Origin: Dryocola clanedunensis_A
GTDB taxonomy: Bacteria > Pseudomonadota > Gammaproteobacteria > Enterobacterales > Enterobacteriaceae
Assembly (NCBI GenBank): GCA_038405435.1
Contig: JBBYHZ010000001.1
Length of the DNA: 64,000 bases
Reading direction: 5' to 3' (one strand)
Of this stretch, positions 42,399 to 51,282 are shown in pieces. Each line of letters starts with the position of its first letter. Position 1 is the first letter of the stretch. The position numbers and the translations under genes were made by a program. A model generated the notes under the pieces. It was not told the DNA's origin. It worked only from the letters and a program-made list of their open reading frames with translations, and did no database searches.

Positions 42399-43316
42399 TT
42401 ATTGATCGTAGCGGAAGCGGAATTTCTCTTGTTCGCTGGCGGCTTTTGCCAGGATCCACTGCCGGAATGCCGCTATTTTACCGAGTTCTGCCTGACTGTC
42501 ATGACAAACCAGATAAAAGGCATTTTTACTCACCAGTACGTCATTAAACGGACAGACCAGACGCCCGGCTTCAATTTCGGTTTGCGCCATCACGTTGTTC
42601 GCCAGCGCAATGCCCTGCCCGTGAATCGCGGCCTGTAGCACCATCGCGCTGTGGCTGAATATCGGCCCCTGCTGCACATTGATATGGCTTACGCCCAGCT
42701 GGCGAGTATATGTCTGCCAGTCCCGACGCGAGGCATCGTGCAATAAAGTATGTTGCGCAAGGTCTTCCGGCGTTTTGATTGGCCTGTCCCCCGTAAGCAG
42801 CATTGGCGAGCAAACCGGCAGCAGGTATTCGGCATACAGTTTTTCGACCCTCAGCCCCGGCCAGTTACCGCGACCGTAGAAAATCGCCACGTCCACGTCG
42901 TCAGAAAGTTTATCTTCCTGACGGTCCACGGCCTGGATACGAACGTCGATTCCCGGATAAGCTGAGTTAAAGCTTGTGAGGCGAGGCACCAGCCAGTGAA
43001 TGGCAAAACTGGGCAATAAACTTACCGTTAATGCGCCTTTTGCACTTCGCGCCTGAAGCTTGCGCGTGGCCTCGGTGAGCTGAGAAAAAATCTCTTTAAT
43101 ATCGAGATAATAGCTCTGACCTTCTTCGGTTAACAGCAGGGAACGGTTACGTCGACGGAACAGTTTTAGCCCTAAAAAGTCCTCTAAGGACTTAATCTGG
43201 TGGCTAACTGCCGCCTGGGTGACGAATAACTCTTCGGCCGCTTTGGTAAAACTCAGGTGACGTGCGGCGGCATCAAAAACGCGTAAAGCATTCAGAGGTG
43301 GCAAGCGCTTGGACAT
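42399..43316 (-). CDS. gcvA: LysR-family regulator of glycine cleavage, GcvA
   Basis: 305 residues, as in E. coli. N-terminal HTH (LSFTKAAEELFVTQAAVSHQ, about 21-40) and a LysR effector-binding domain. GcvA activates gcvTHP when glycine is in excess, represses it with purine excess (through GcvR), and activates the divergent gcvB RNA. The 128-base gap to gcvB holds both promoters. Confidence 0.97.
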   Translation of the reverse strand: MSKRLPPLNALRVFDAAARHLSFTKAAEELFVTQAAVSHQIKSLEDFLGLKLFRRRNRSLLLTEEGQSYYLDIKEIFSQLTEATRKLQARSAKGALTVSLLPSFAIHWLVPRLTSFNSAYPGIDVRIQAVDRQEDKLSDDVDVAIFYGRGNWPGLRVEKLYAEYLLPVCSPMLLTGDRPIKTPEDLAQHTLLHDASRRDWQTYTRQLGVSHINVQQGPIFSHSAMVLQAAIHGQGIALANNVMAQTEIEAGRLVCPFNDVLVSKNAFYLVCHDSQAELGKIAAFRQWILAKAASEQEKFRFRYDQ

Positions 43317-43409
43317 AGTTGACAGGCTTAAATGTTAATGGCTGTTAACAAACAGGTTATTTATATTAACCTATTAGTTTTTTTTATCTGAGCCATTATA
43401 AATTGTCCG

Positions 43410-43438
43410 TTGAGGATGCACCAGCAAATACCTATAGT
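43410..43438 (+). promoter_or_regulatory. gcvB promoter
   Basis: TTGAGG (43410-43415) and TATAGT (43433-43438) with a 17-base spacer, 6 bases before the inferred RNA start. AT-rich sequence upstream (43350-43390, with ATTAACCTATTAG) is the likely GcvA-binding area. Confidence 0.8.
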
Positions 43439-43444
43439 GGCGGC

Positions 43445-43650
43445 ACTTCCTGAGCCGGAACGAAAAGTTATCTGGAATGCGTGTTTCGGAGGGCTTTTGG
43501 CTTACGGTTGTGATGTTGTGTTGTTGTGTTTGCAATTGGTCTGGCATTCCAGACCCCGGTAGCTAAGCTACCCCTTTTTCACTTCCTGTACATTTACCCT
43601 GTCTGTCCATAGTGATTAATGTAGCACCGCCTGAAGCGGTGCTTTTTTTT
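43445..43650 (+). ncRNA. gcvB: GcvB small regulatory RNA
   Basis: About 206 nt, divergent from gcvA. It starts ACTTCCTGAGCCGGAACG as in E. coli. The G/U-rich R1 seed (GTTGTGATGTTGTG and TTGTTGTGTTTG, 43507-43532) is intact. The following stem differs from E. coli but stays paired (GGTCTGG / CCAGACC). The second seed region CACTTCCTGTACATTTACCC is present, and the 3' hairpin GCACCGC / GCGGTGC ends in eight U. It acts with Hfq to repress peptide and amino-acid transporter mRNAs. Ends are inferred from the known RNA and the terminator. Confidence 0.96.
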
Positions 43651-43659
43651 GCCCAAATT

Positions 43660-43887
43660 TTACTGGTCGAGCTCAACCATCTCTTTCACGTCGGTACGGT
43701 TGATCTGCTGCTTGTTGCCGTTGGCGTCTTTGTAGCTGATCATCCCGGTTTCATCATCGGTCTGAGGCTTACCGTCGGCCACGATGGTACGACCATCGTT
43801 GGTGTGCATCACGTAGTTTGGGCTGGAACATGCTGCCAGTGTAAAAGTCATCAGACATGCAGATACGATTGCGGCTGCCTTATTCAT
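43660..43887 (-). CDS. ygdI: DUF903 lipoprotein YgdI
   Basis: 75-residue lipoprotein. Signal peptide with lipobox LAAC (Cys20), Ser after the Cys (outer-membrane sorting), then a small beta domain with HTNDGRTIVADGKPQTDDET as in E. coli YgdI/YgdR. Function unknown. Its stop lies 10 bases past the gcvB terminator, so the two units converge. Confidence 0.95.
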   Translation of the reverse strand: MNKAAAIVSACLMTFTLAACSSPNYVMHTNDGRTIVADGKPQTDDETGMISYKDANGNKQQINRTDVKEMVELDQ

Positions 43888-44083
43888 ACTTCTTCTCCTT
43901 GTATGTAGATTTTAATGCTAATTAAAGCTCTTATGCTTACAGGCTGAAACCTTAGCCTAACAATAATTAGCATAACTCTCTTTCGTGACTTTGCCAGGTT
44001 AAGCAGAAAATTCCGAGGGTTACACATTTCTTGTTTGTTCCTAAAAAATGCGCCACGATCTAAGGACAGAAACGAGGATAACC

Positions 44084-45289
44084 ATGAAAGCATTTAATCC
44101 CGCCGCCTTTCGCAGCCAGTTTCCGGCGCTGGCGGATGCGGGCGTCTATCTCGACAGCGCGGCGACCGCGTTAAAACCCCAGCCGGTGATTGAAGCCAGC
44201 CAGCAGTTTTACAGCCTCAGCGCAGGGAACGTACACCGCAGCCAGTTTCCTACGGCGCAGCGCCTTACCGCCCGCTACGAAGCGGCGCGTGACGCGGTGG
44301 CAGCGCTGCTGAACGCCCCTTCCGGCAAAGATATCGTCTGGACGCGTGGCACCACCGAAGCGATTAATATTGTAGCCCAGTGCTATGCCCGCCCCCGCCT
44401 GCAACCCGGCGATGAAATCATCGTCAGCGAAGCGGAACATCATGCCAACTTTGTGCCGTGGCTGATGGTGGCTGAGCAAACCGGCGCTAAAATCGTCAGG
44501 CTGCCGATTGGCAAAGATTATCTTCCCGATCTCAGCCAGCTTCCTTCGCTGCTGAACGAACGCAGCAAAATTCTCGCCCTTGGCCAGATGTCGAACGTCA
44601 CGGGCGGCTGTCCCGATCTGGCGAAGGCTGTCGGCCTTGCCCACAGCGCTGGTGCAGTGGTCATGGTGGATGGTGCTCAGGGCGTCGTGCACTCCCCGCC
44701 GGACGTTCAGGCGCTGGGTATCGACTTCTATGCTTTCTCCGCCCACAAGCTGTACGGGCCAACGGGTATCGGCGCGCTGTACGGCAAAACCGACCTGTTA
44801 GCAGAGATGTCGCCGTGGCTTGGCGGCGGCAAAATGATTACCCACGTCTCGTTTGACGGCTTCAAAACCCAGGCTGTGCCTTATCGCTTTGAAGCGGGAA
44901 CGCCAAACGTTGCCGGCGTGATTGGCCTGAGCGCGGCCCTGGAGTGGCTTTCCGGGATTAATATTGCCGAAGCTGAAACCTATAGCCGCGGGCTGGCGAC
45001 GCTTGCAGAAGCAGAGCTGGCTAAGCGCCCAGGCTTTCGCAGCTTCCGCTGTCAGGACTCAAGCCTGCTGGCCTTCGATTTTGCGGGCGTGCACCACAGC
45101 GATCTGGTCACCCTGCTGGCCGAATCCGGCATCGCATTACGCGCGGGCCAGCACTGCGCCCAGCCGCTGCTCGCAGCCCTTGGGGTAAGCGGCACCCTGC
45201 GCGCCTCTTTTGCCCCTTACAACACGCAAAGCGACGTGGATGCGCTGGTGAAAGCCATCGACCACGCGCTGGCAATTCTGGTGGATTAA
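44084..45289 (+). CDS. csdA: Cysteine desulfurase CsdA
   Basis: PLP enzyme taking sulfur from cysteine (also acts on selenocysteine and cysteine sulfinate). 401 residues, as in E. coli. PLP lysine in FSAHKLYGPTG and persulfide-forming cysteine in RAGQHCAQPLL; N-terminal YLDSAATALKP typical of the SufS-like group. GAGG before the start at 44084. The stop is directly followed by the csdE ATG. Confidence 0.97.
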   Translation: MKAFNPAAFRSQFPALADAGVYLDSAATALKPQPVIEASQQFYSLSAGNVHRSQFPTAQRLTARYEAARDAVAALLNAPSGKDIVWTRGTTEAINIVAQCYARPRLQPGDEIIVSEAEHHANFVPWLMVAEQTGAKIVRLPIGKDYLPDLSQLPSLLNERSKILALGQMSNVTGGCPDLAKAVGLAHSAGAVVMVDGAQGVVHSPPDVQALGIDFYAFSAHKLYGPTGIGALYGKTDLLAEMSPWLGGGKMITHVSFDGFKTQAVPYRFEAGTPNVAGVIGLSAALEWLSGINIAEAETYSRGLATLAEAELAKRPGFRSFRCQDSSLLAFDFAGVHHSDLVTLLAESGIALRAGQHCAQPLLAALGVSGTLRASFAPYNTQSDVDALVKAIDHALAILVD

Positions 45290-45730
45290 ATGACAAGTGG
45301 ATTCTTAGCCGGCCACCCGTTTGGCCACGCCATCACCCCGGAAATGCTGCGGGCGACATTCGTGCCGCTCCAGCAGTGGGAAGATAAATACCGCCAGCTG
45401 ATTCTGCTCGGTAAACAGCTGCCCGCCCTGCCCGGGGATTTAAAACGCGACGAGATAGAAATTGCCGGCTGCGAAAATCGCGTCTGGCTTGGTCATGAAC
45501 GCGAAGCAAACGGCACCCTGCACTTCTATGGCGACAGCGAGGGCCGCATCGTGCGGGGTTTGCTGGCCGTACTATTGACGGCCATAGAGGGAAAAACGCC
45601 GGAAGAGCTGCGGAATGCTGACCCGCTGGCGCTGTTTGATGAGCTGGGTTTGCGTAATCAGCTAAGCGCGTCGCGCAGCAGCGGGCTTGCGGCGCTGGCC
45701 GATGCGGTTAAACAGGCGGCAAACGCGTAG
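45290..45730 (+). CDS. csdE: Sulfur acceptor CsdE
   Basis: 146-residue SufE-family protein that takes persulfide sulfur from CsdA on Cys61 (EIAGCENRVW) and hands it on, in E. coli towards TcdA. The ATG abuts the csdA stop (TAAATG), so CsdA and CsdE should be made together. Confidence 0.96.
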   Translation: MTSGFLAGHPFGHAITPEMLRATFVPLQQWEDKYRQLILLGKQLPALPGDLKRDEIEIAGCENRVWLGHEREANGTLHFYGDSEGRIVRGLLAVLLTAIEGKTPEELRNADPLALFDELGLRNQLSASRSSGLAALADAVKQAANA

Positions 45731-45735
45731 TTTCT

Positions 45736-45764
45736 GGAGGATGGCGCTGGCGCTTATCCACCCT
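45736..45764. repeat. REP-like element overlapping the tcdA 3' end
   Basis: GGAGGATGGCGC...GCGCTTATCCACCCTG, same family as 934 and 5212 with a degraded tail. It lies in the gap between convergent csdE and tcdA and contains the tcdA stop codon. Confidence 0.65.
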
Positions 45765-46575
45765 GTTGAACGTCGATACGTCGCGCCTTCGCCATCATCT
45801 TCTTCAATACGTGGGAAACCGCCACAAAGCCAAAGCTGGCGGTGACCATGGTCGCCGCACCGAAGCCGGACGCGCAATCCATCCGTTTCGGGCCGTCCGC
45901 CGTGCTCTTCGCGGCACACACTGAGCCGTCTGCCTGCGGGTAAACCAGCGCCTCGGTGGAAAACACGCAGTCCACGCCCAGCTTGCCTTTGCCGTTCTTC
46001 ACCACGCCAAAATCGCTCTTCAGCCTTTCGCGCAGCTTCGCCGCCAGCGGATCCTGAATTGTTTTCGCGAGATCGGCCACCTGGATCTGCGTGGGATCGA
46101 TTTGCCCGCCCGCGCCGCCCGTCGTGACCAGCGGGATCTTGTTGCGACGGCAGTACGAGATCAGCGCCGCCTTCGGGCGCACGCTGTCGATAGCGTCAAT
46201 CACATAGCTGTACCCCTGGCTCAGCAGCTGCGCGGCGTTGTCCGCCGTTATAAAATCGTCAACCACCGTCACGCGACATTCCGGGTTTATCTCACGGATG
46301 CGCGCCGCCATCACCTCTGTTTTCGCCTGGCCGACGTTATCACGCAGGGCGTGGATCTGCCGGTTAGTGTTGGTTACGCACACGTCGTCCATATCGATCA
46401 GGGTAATCGCGCCGATCCCGGTGCGGGCCAGCGCCTCTGCAGCCCACGAGCCCACGCCTCCAATACCAATGACGCAAACATGCGCATCGGCAAAGAGTTG
46501 CAGCGCATCGCGCCCGTACAGACGAGCAGTGCCGCCAAAGCGTTGCAGCCAGGCATCGGAGAGAACTACAGACAT
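45754..46575 (-). CDS. tcdA: tRNA threonylcarbamoyladenosine dehydratase
   Basis: E1-like enzyme (CsdL) that cyclises t6A37 to ct6A in ANN-decoding tRNAs using ATP. 273 residues (E. coli 268). The ATP-binding motif is VIGIGGVGSWAAEAL; the acidic DMDDVCVTNTNRQ and the cysteine in GVDCVFSTE and MDCASGFG are typical. It works with CsdA/CsdE, encoded next to it in the opposite orientation. GAGGAAAACGTC precedes the start at 46575. The C-terminal residues QGG and the stop come from the REP element. Confidence 0.96.
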   Translation of the reverse strand: MSVVLSDAWLQRFGGTARLYGRDALQLFADAHVCVIGIGGVGSWAAEALARTGIGAITLIDMDDVCVTNTNRQIHALRDNVGQAKTEVMAARIREINPECRVTVVDDFITADNAAQLLSQGYSYVIDAIDSVRPKAALISYCRRNKIPLVTTGGAGGQIDPTQIQVADLAKTIQDPLAAKLRERLKSDFGVVKNGKGKLGVDCVFSTEALVYPQADGSVCAAKSTADGPKRMDCASGFGAATMVTASFGFVAVSHVLKKMMAKARRIDVQQGG

Positions 46576-46626
46576 GACGTTTTCCTCGGGTGGATCTTTG
46601 CGGGGTACGAAGTTTTGCATGAAACA

Positions 46627-46648
46627 GCGGGCTGATTATACAGCCCGC
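46627..46648 (-). terminator. mltA terminator
   Basis: GCGGGCTG / CAGCCCGC, 8-bp stem and 6-base loop, followed on the minus strand by TGTTTC; 31 bases past the mltA stop and before tcdA. Confidence 0.65.
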
Positions 46649-46679
46649 GTTGATTGCTGACAAAGAAGGGAAACGGCGG

Positions 46680-47780
46680 TTAGCCGCTGAAGACGTTACC
46701 ACCGGCACCCGGAGCGTTTTTCAGCACCCAGACGCGACCGTAGTGGTTGTACCATCCGGCGCGGTGACCGGCATCCGCACCAATCCCCTGGTAAATATCG
46801 AAGTGCTGGCCTTTAATCGCGCCGCCAACGTCCAGCGCCACCATTACGCGCAGCTCGTACTGCCCGTTGAACTTGCCGTTATTATCCAGCAGCGGGACCT
46901 CTGCAAGAATGGTCGTGCCCGCAGGAACGATTGAGCGGTCAGAAGCAACGGACGCGCGGCCAATCAGCGGCACGGCGCTTGCGCCTTTCACCGGGGCGTA
47001 GCTGGCAGGCTTGAAGAAGACGAAAGAGGGGTTCTGCTCCAGCAGCTCCTGCACTTCGGCCTCGCTGTGGGTTTCACCCCAGTGGCGAATCGCCTGCATT
47101 GACATATCTTCCTTCTTCACTTCCCCGCGATCGATAAGCACCTTGCCGATGCTGCGGTACGCGTGGCCGTTTTTCCCGGCGTAGCCAAAGAAGGTCAGCG
47201 GGCGACCGTCGCCGAAATCGATGTAGCCGCTGCCCTGCACATCCATGATGAAGTTATCCATCAGGGAATTACTGTAGGCAATAATGTAGCTGTCGCTGAG
47301 CGCGCCGCGGTAGATCTCGGCACGGGAAGGCAGACGGCCGCGTTTTGGCGGCATACGGTAAATGGGATACTGGAACTCGCCCTGGCGGGTATAGCGCGCC
47401 TGTACCACCGGCGTGTAGTAGCCGGTGAACTGCACGTTGCCGTAGTTGTCCGCGCCTTCCATCTGCCAGGCATCAAGTCCGTACTGGCTCAGGGTGCGGG
47501 TGTCGCCGCCTGCGCGAAGCCACTGCTGCACCGCGCCATAAACGTCGCTTTTGCTGTTATAGAGCCTTGGGGAAGCAGAGCGGATCTGATTCACCTGTTC
47601 TGCGAAGTCGCCACCATTAATAGGCGCACCGACCGCATCAGGCTGATTGACCAGCGAGAAAGGCTGGGTGAACTTGCCATCTTTATACTGCTGGCCTTTA
47701 TCCGTCGGTTTTGACGAACAGGCCGCCAGTGCCATGACCATCACACCGGTTACTACATATTTTGTCCAACGTCCTTTCAT
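46680..47780 (-). CDS. mltA: Membrane-bound lytic murein transglycosylase A
   Basis: Outer-membrane lipoprotein that cleaves peptidoglycan glycan strands with formation of 1,6-anhydro-muramyl ends. 366 residues (E. coli 365). Lipobox LAAC with Cys21; MltA barrel domain with FTGYYTPVVQARYTRQGEFQ split around YYTP, and the C-terminal 3D domain with the catalytic aspartate in ALDVGGAIKGQHFDIYQG. The start at 47780 fits the family signal peptide. Confidence 0.96.
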   Translation of the reverse strand: MKGRWTKYVVTGVMVMALAACSSKPTDKGQQYKDGKFTQPFSLVNQPDAVGAPINGGDFAEQVNQIRSASPRLYNSKSDVYGAVQQWLRAGGDTRTLSQYGLDAWQMEGADNYGNVQFTGYYTPVVQARYTRQGEFQYPIYRMPPKRGRLPSRAEIYRGALSDSYIIAYSNSLMDNFIMDVQGSGYIDFGDGRPLTFFGYAGKNGHAYRSIGKVLIDRGEVKKEDMSMQAIRHWGETHSEAEVQELLEQNPSFVFFKPASYAPVKGASAVPLIGRASVASDRSIVPAGTTILAEVPLLDNNGKFNGQYELRVMVALDVGGAIKGQHFDIYQGIGADAGHRAGWYNHYGRVWVLKNAPGAGGNVFSG

Positions 47781-47927
47781 CACTGCCTCTACCTGGTTTA
47801 TGCCGTAACTCGCCACGGGAAGATAGCAAACGTGACGTCAGATTAAAATGCGTTGCGCCTGAGCATAAACCACGATGTGTATATTCTGAGCAGAAAGCAG
47901 GAATTTTCAACAACCTGTGATAAATAA

Positions 47928-47975
47928 GGATTTTTTTAAAAAAAGGGTTGCATCAAAAGTCCAGCAGAGTATAGT
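47928..47975 (+). promoter_or_regulatory. Promoter of the tRNA-fMet operon
   Basis: TTGCAT (47948-47953), 16-base spacer, TATAGT (47970-47975), followed by a GC-rich discriminator GCGC. A/T tracts just upstream (47928-47946) look like an UP element. The GC discriminator is the usual mark of stringently controlled stable-RNA promoters. Confidence 0.8.
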
Positions 47976-47988
47976 GCGCATCCACGGA

Positions 47989-48065
<77 letters not shown>

Positions 48066-48126
48066 ATTAAAACGCTGATTACTTGCGTAATGACGTAAAA
48101 TCATTAAAAGTAAGGAAGTATCCGGA

Positions 48127-48203
<77 letters not shown>

Positions 48204-48264
48204 ACTAAGTCGCTGAATATCGCGCAATGGTGAAAGCCATTTGGGAAACAAAGCAGTCATCGGA

Positions 48265-48341
<77 letters not shown>

Positions 48342-48346
48342 ACATT

Positions 48347-48366
48347 AAACACCTTAACGGGTGTTT
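48347..48366 (+). terminator. Terminator of the tRNA-fMet operon
   Basis: AAACACC / GGTGTTT with a 6-base loop and a run of seven T, directly after copy 3. Confidence 0.85.
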
Positions 48367-48407
48367 TTTTGTATCTGAAATTCGTCAGGCTCCCGCAATA
48401 AAACGAA

Positions 48408-48428
48408 ACGGCGCGCTATCCGCGCCGT
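48408..48428 (-). terminator. Hairpin at the amiC stop codon
   Basis: ACGGCGCG / CGCGCCGT, 8-bp stem with a 5-base loop. The amiC stop (TAG) falls in the loop, so the hairpin is formed partly by the last codons; a run of A further left gives a short U-tract on the minus strand. Confidence 0.55.
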
Positions 48429-49666
48429 GCCAGCGTCGCCCCATCCGCAAAATACGCCTTAATCCCTGCCAGAATAGACTCCGCTACCTCCTGCTGGAAC
48501 GTTGCCGTGCGCAGCTTGCGCTCCTCTTCCCTGTTGCTCAGAAACGCCGTTTCCACAAGGATTGACGGGATGTCCGGGGCTTTGAGCACCGCAAACCCTG
48601 CCTGGTCGACGCTGTTTTTATGCAGCTTGTTGACCTTGCCCAGCCTGTTCAGCACTTCTTTGCCAAACTTCAGGCTGTCGTTGATGGTCAGCGACTGCAC
48701 CATATCGAACATCGTATGGTCGAGATATTTATCCCCGCTCTTGCTCACGCCGCCGATTAAGTCCGCGGCGTTCTGGGTCTGGGCGAGGAATTTCGCTGCC
48801 GTACTGGTCGCGCCTTTAGTGGAGAGTGCAAAAACTGACGAGCCGCGGGCGGCCCCTGAAGTAAACGCATCTGCATGAATTGAAACGAACAGGTCGGCAC
48901 GCTGCTTCTGGGCTTTAGCTACGCGGACTTTTAACGGGATAAAGACATCCTCGTTGCGCGTCATGTAGGCCTTCATATTGCCTTCTTTATCGATCAGCGC
49001 CTTCAGGCGCCGCGCGATTTTCAGCACGATATCTTTTTCACGCGTTTTGTTTGGCCCGATGGCACCCGGATCTTCCCCGCCGTGTCCGGGATCGAGCATG
49101 ATGACAATCGGCCTGTCGCGGCCAGCTTTGCCCGGCTTCGGCCCCTGCTCGGCAGGCATCTTCTTATCCAGCTCGCCGTTGTTGTAATCTTCCAGCAGCG
49201 CCAGCAGCGGATCCTGCTCGCTATTCATATTTGCCGGGTAGAGATCCATCACCAGACGCTCTTTAAACTCAGCAACCGGCGCCAGCGCAAACAGGTGCGG
49301 CGTAACATTTTGTTTCAGTTCAAAAACCATACGCACGGTATTTGGGTCGAATTGCCCGACGCGCGCTGACTTAATAAAAGGATCGTCAACGCGGATCTGG
49401 TTGCCCACGCCCTTAAGCACCGAGTTCAGATTGACCCCTTCGATATCCACCACCACGCGCTCAGGATTGCTTAAAGCGAACTGCTTATACTTAAGCATCT
49501 TGTTCGATTCCACCGTCACGCGAGTATAAGACGAGGCCGGCCAGACGCGCACGGCAACCACCTGGCTTGAAGCGGCGTGGCCTACCTGGCTTACGCTCAA
49601 CAACCACATGGCACCCGCGCCCTGAAGTAAACGGCGGCGGCTAATAAGGGGACTGGAATCTGACAT
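48416..49666 (-). CDS. amiC: N-acetylmuramoyl-L-alanine amidase AmiC
   Basis: Periplasmic septal amidase that splits daughter cells, activated by NlpD. 416 residues (E. coli 417). Twin-arginine signal SRRRLLQGAG, AMIN domain for septal targeting (about 35-160), linker, then Amidase_3 with zinc ligands in MLDPGHGGEDPGA, the Glu in KTREKDIVL, His in SIHADAF, and catalytic Glu in ILVETAFLSN. Confidence 0.97.
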   Translation of the reverse strand: MSDSSPLISRRRLLQGAGAMWLLSVSQVGHAASSQVVAVRVWPASSYTRVTVESNKMLKYKQFALSNPERVVVDIEGVNLNSVLKGVGNQIRVDDPFIKSARVGQFDPNTVRMVFELKQNVTPHLFALAPVAEFKERLVMDLYPANMNSEQDPLLALLEDYNNGELDKKMPAEQGPKPGKAGRDRPIVIMLDPGHGGEDPGAIGPNKTREKDIVLKIARRLKALIDKEGNMKAYMTRNEDVFIPLKVRVAKAQKQRADLFVSIHADAFTSGAARGSSVFALSTKGATSTAAKFLAQTQNAADLIGGVSKSGDKYLDHTMFDMVQSLTINDSLKFGKEVLNRLGKVNKLHKNSVDQAGFAVLKAPDIPSILVETAFLSNREEERKLRTATFQQEVAESILAGIKAYFADGATLARRG

Positions 49667-49834
49667 GCCTCTCCTGGACGACTGCTTTTGATGAATAACG
49701 AATCATGGCTTCTAATTTTTAGGCGAAAACTTTAGCGAATCACGCCCTTACTGTCATCCTAAAATCGGTAAACATTCCCAAACGTATAGGGATGTCACGT
49801 AAAGAAGAAATATTCACTTTGTCAAAATTGCTGC

Positions 49835-49888
49835 TTGCACGCCGGCCAGGAAAAGAATAAAAATACACAAATAACGAATAATCATGCA
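49835..49888 (+). promoter_or_regulatory. argA promoter with a pair of ARG boxes
   Basis: AGAATAAAAATACA (49854-49867) matches the ArgR core TGAATWWWWATTCA at 12 of 14 positions and CGAATAATCATGCA (49875-49888) at 11 of 14. Their centres are 21 bases apart, the spacing expected for two 18-bp boxes with a 3-bp gap. TTGCAC (49835-49840) and TAAAAA (49858-49863), 17 bases apart, could be the promoter, overlapped by the first box. Confidence 0.75.
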
Positions 49889-49901
49889 ATGAGGGTTTGC
49901 C

Positions 49902-51233
49902 GTGGTGAAGGAACGTAGAACCGAACTGGTACAGGGATTCCGCCATTCTGTTCCCTATATAAATGCCCATCGGGGAAAAACGTTTGTCATTATGCTGGGC
50001 GGCGAGGCCATCGAGCATGAGAACTTTTCCAGTATCGTCAACGATATTGGCCTGCTGCATAGCCTGGGTATCCGCCTGGTGGTGGTGTATGGCGCCCGCC
50101 CGCAAATCGATGCCAATCTGGCCGCCCACAACCATGAGCCGATTTACCATAAATACACCCGCGTGACGGATGCCAAAACTCTGGAGCTGGTGAAGCAGGC
50201 TGCGGGTCTTTTGCAGCTGGACATTACCGCGCGCCTGTCCATGAGCCTCGGCAATACGCCGCTGCAGGGGGCGCATATCAACGTGGTCAGCGGCAACTTT
50301 ATCATTGCCCAGCCGCTGGGCGTGGACGACGGTATAGACTACTGCCACAGCGGGCGTATTCGCCGCATCGACGAAGAGGCCATTCACCGGCAGCTGGATA
50401 ACGGCGCCATCGTGCTGCTGGGGCCGGTGGCGGTTTCAGTCACCGGTGAGAGCTTTAACCTGACTTCAGAAGAGGTGGCCACCCAGCTTGCGGTGAAGCT
50501 GAAGGCCGAGAAGATGATTGGCTTCTGCTCCTCGCAGGGGGTAATCGACGATTCGGGAAACATTATCTCCGAGCTGTTCCCGAACGACGCCCAAAAGCGT
50601 ATTGAAGAGCTGGAAAGCGCCGGGGATTATCATTCCGGCACCGTCCGCTTCCTGCGCGGGGCGGTAAAAGCCTGCCGCAGCGGCGTGCGTCGCAGCCACC
50701 TGATCAGCTACCAGGAAGACGGGGCGCTGCTTCAGGAACTCTTCTCCCGCGACGGGATAGGCACGCAGATTGTGATGGAGAGCGCCGAGCAAATCCGCCG
50801 CGCGACCATCAACGATATCGGCGGCATTCTGGAATTAATTCGCCCGCTGGAGCAGCAGGGTATTCTGGTGCGCCGCTCCCGCGAGCAGCTGGAGATGGAA
50901 ATCGATAAGTTCACAATAATCCAGCGGGATAACCTGACCATCGCCTGTGCGGCGCTCTACCCGTTCCAGGAAGAAGGGATTGGCGAAATGGCCTGCGTGG
51001 CGGTTCATCCGGACTACCGCAGCTCGTCGCGCGGCGAAGTGCTGCTGCAGCGCATTGCAACCCAGGCGCGGCAGATGGGGCTGAGCAAGCTGTTCGTGCT
51101 CACCACCCGCAGCATCCACTGGTTCCAGGAGCGTGGCTTCACGCCGGTAGATGTAGATTTGCTGCCGGAGAGCAAGAAAGAGATGTACAACTACCAGCGC
51201 CGTTCCAAGATTCTGATGGCGGACCTGGCGTAA
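49902..51233 (+). CDS. argA: N-acetylglutamate synthase (amino-acid N-acetyltransferase)
   Basis: First step of arginine synthesis: acetyl-CoA plus glutamate to N-acetylglutamate; feedback-inhibited by arginine. 443 residues, as in E. coli. N-terminal amino-acid-kinase domain (VIMLGGEAIEH) and C-terminal GNAT domain (CVAVHPDYRSSSRGEVLL). The start is GTG at 49902, a second GTG follows at once; GAGGG precedes. Confidence 0.97.
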   Translation: MVKERRTELVQGFRHSVPYINAHRGKTFVIMLGGEAIEHENFSSIVNDIGLLHSLGIRLVVVYGARPQIDANLAAHNHEPIYHKYTRVTDAKTLELVKQAAGLLQLDITARLSMSLGNTPLQGAHINVVSGNFIIAQPLGVDDGIDYCHSGRIRRIDEEAIHRQLDNGAIVLLGPVAVSVTGESFNLTSEEVATQLAVKLKAEKMIGFCSSQGVIDDSGNIISELFPNDAQKRIEELESAGDYHSGTVRFLRGAVKACRSGVRRSHLISYQEDGALLQELFSRDGIGTQIVMESAEQIRRATINDIGGILELIRPLEQQGILVRRSREQLEMEIDKFTIIQRDNLTIACAALYPFQEEGIGEMACVAVHPDYRSSSRGEVLLQRIATQARQMGLSKLFVLTTRSIHWFQERGFTPVDVDLLPESKKEMYNYQRRSKILMADLA

Positions 51234-51244
51234 GGCATCCTCCT

Positions 51245-51280
51245 CTCACCCCGCCCCTCTCCCCTGAGGGGCGAGGGTGA
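51245..51280. repeat. Palindromic repeat between argA and recD
   Basis: Short member of the family at 36182 and 40773: CTCACCCCGCCCCTCTCCCC, then TGAGGGGCGAGGGTGA. It ends two bases before the recD stop, between convergent genes, and can fold into a GC-rich hairpin. Confidence 0.75.
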
Positions 51281-51282
51281 AA

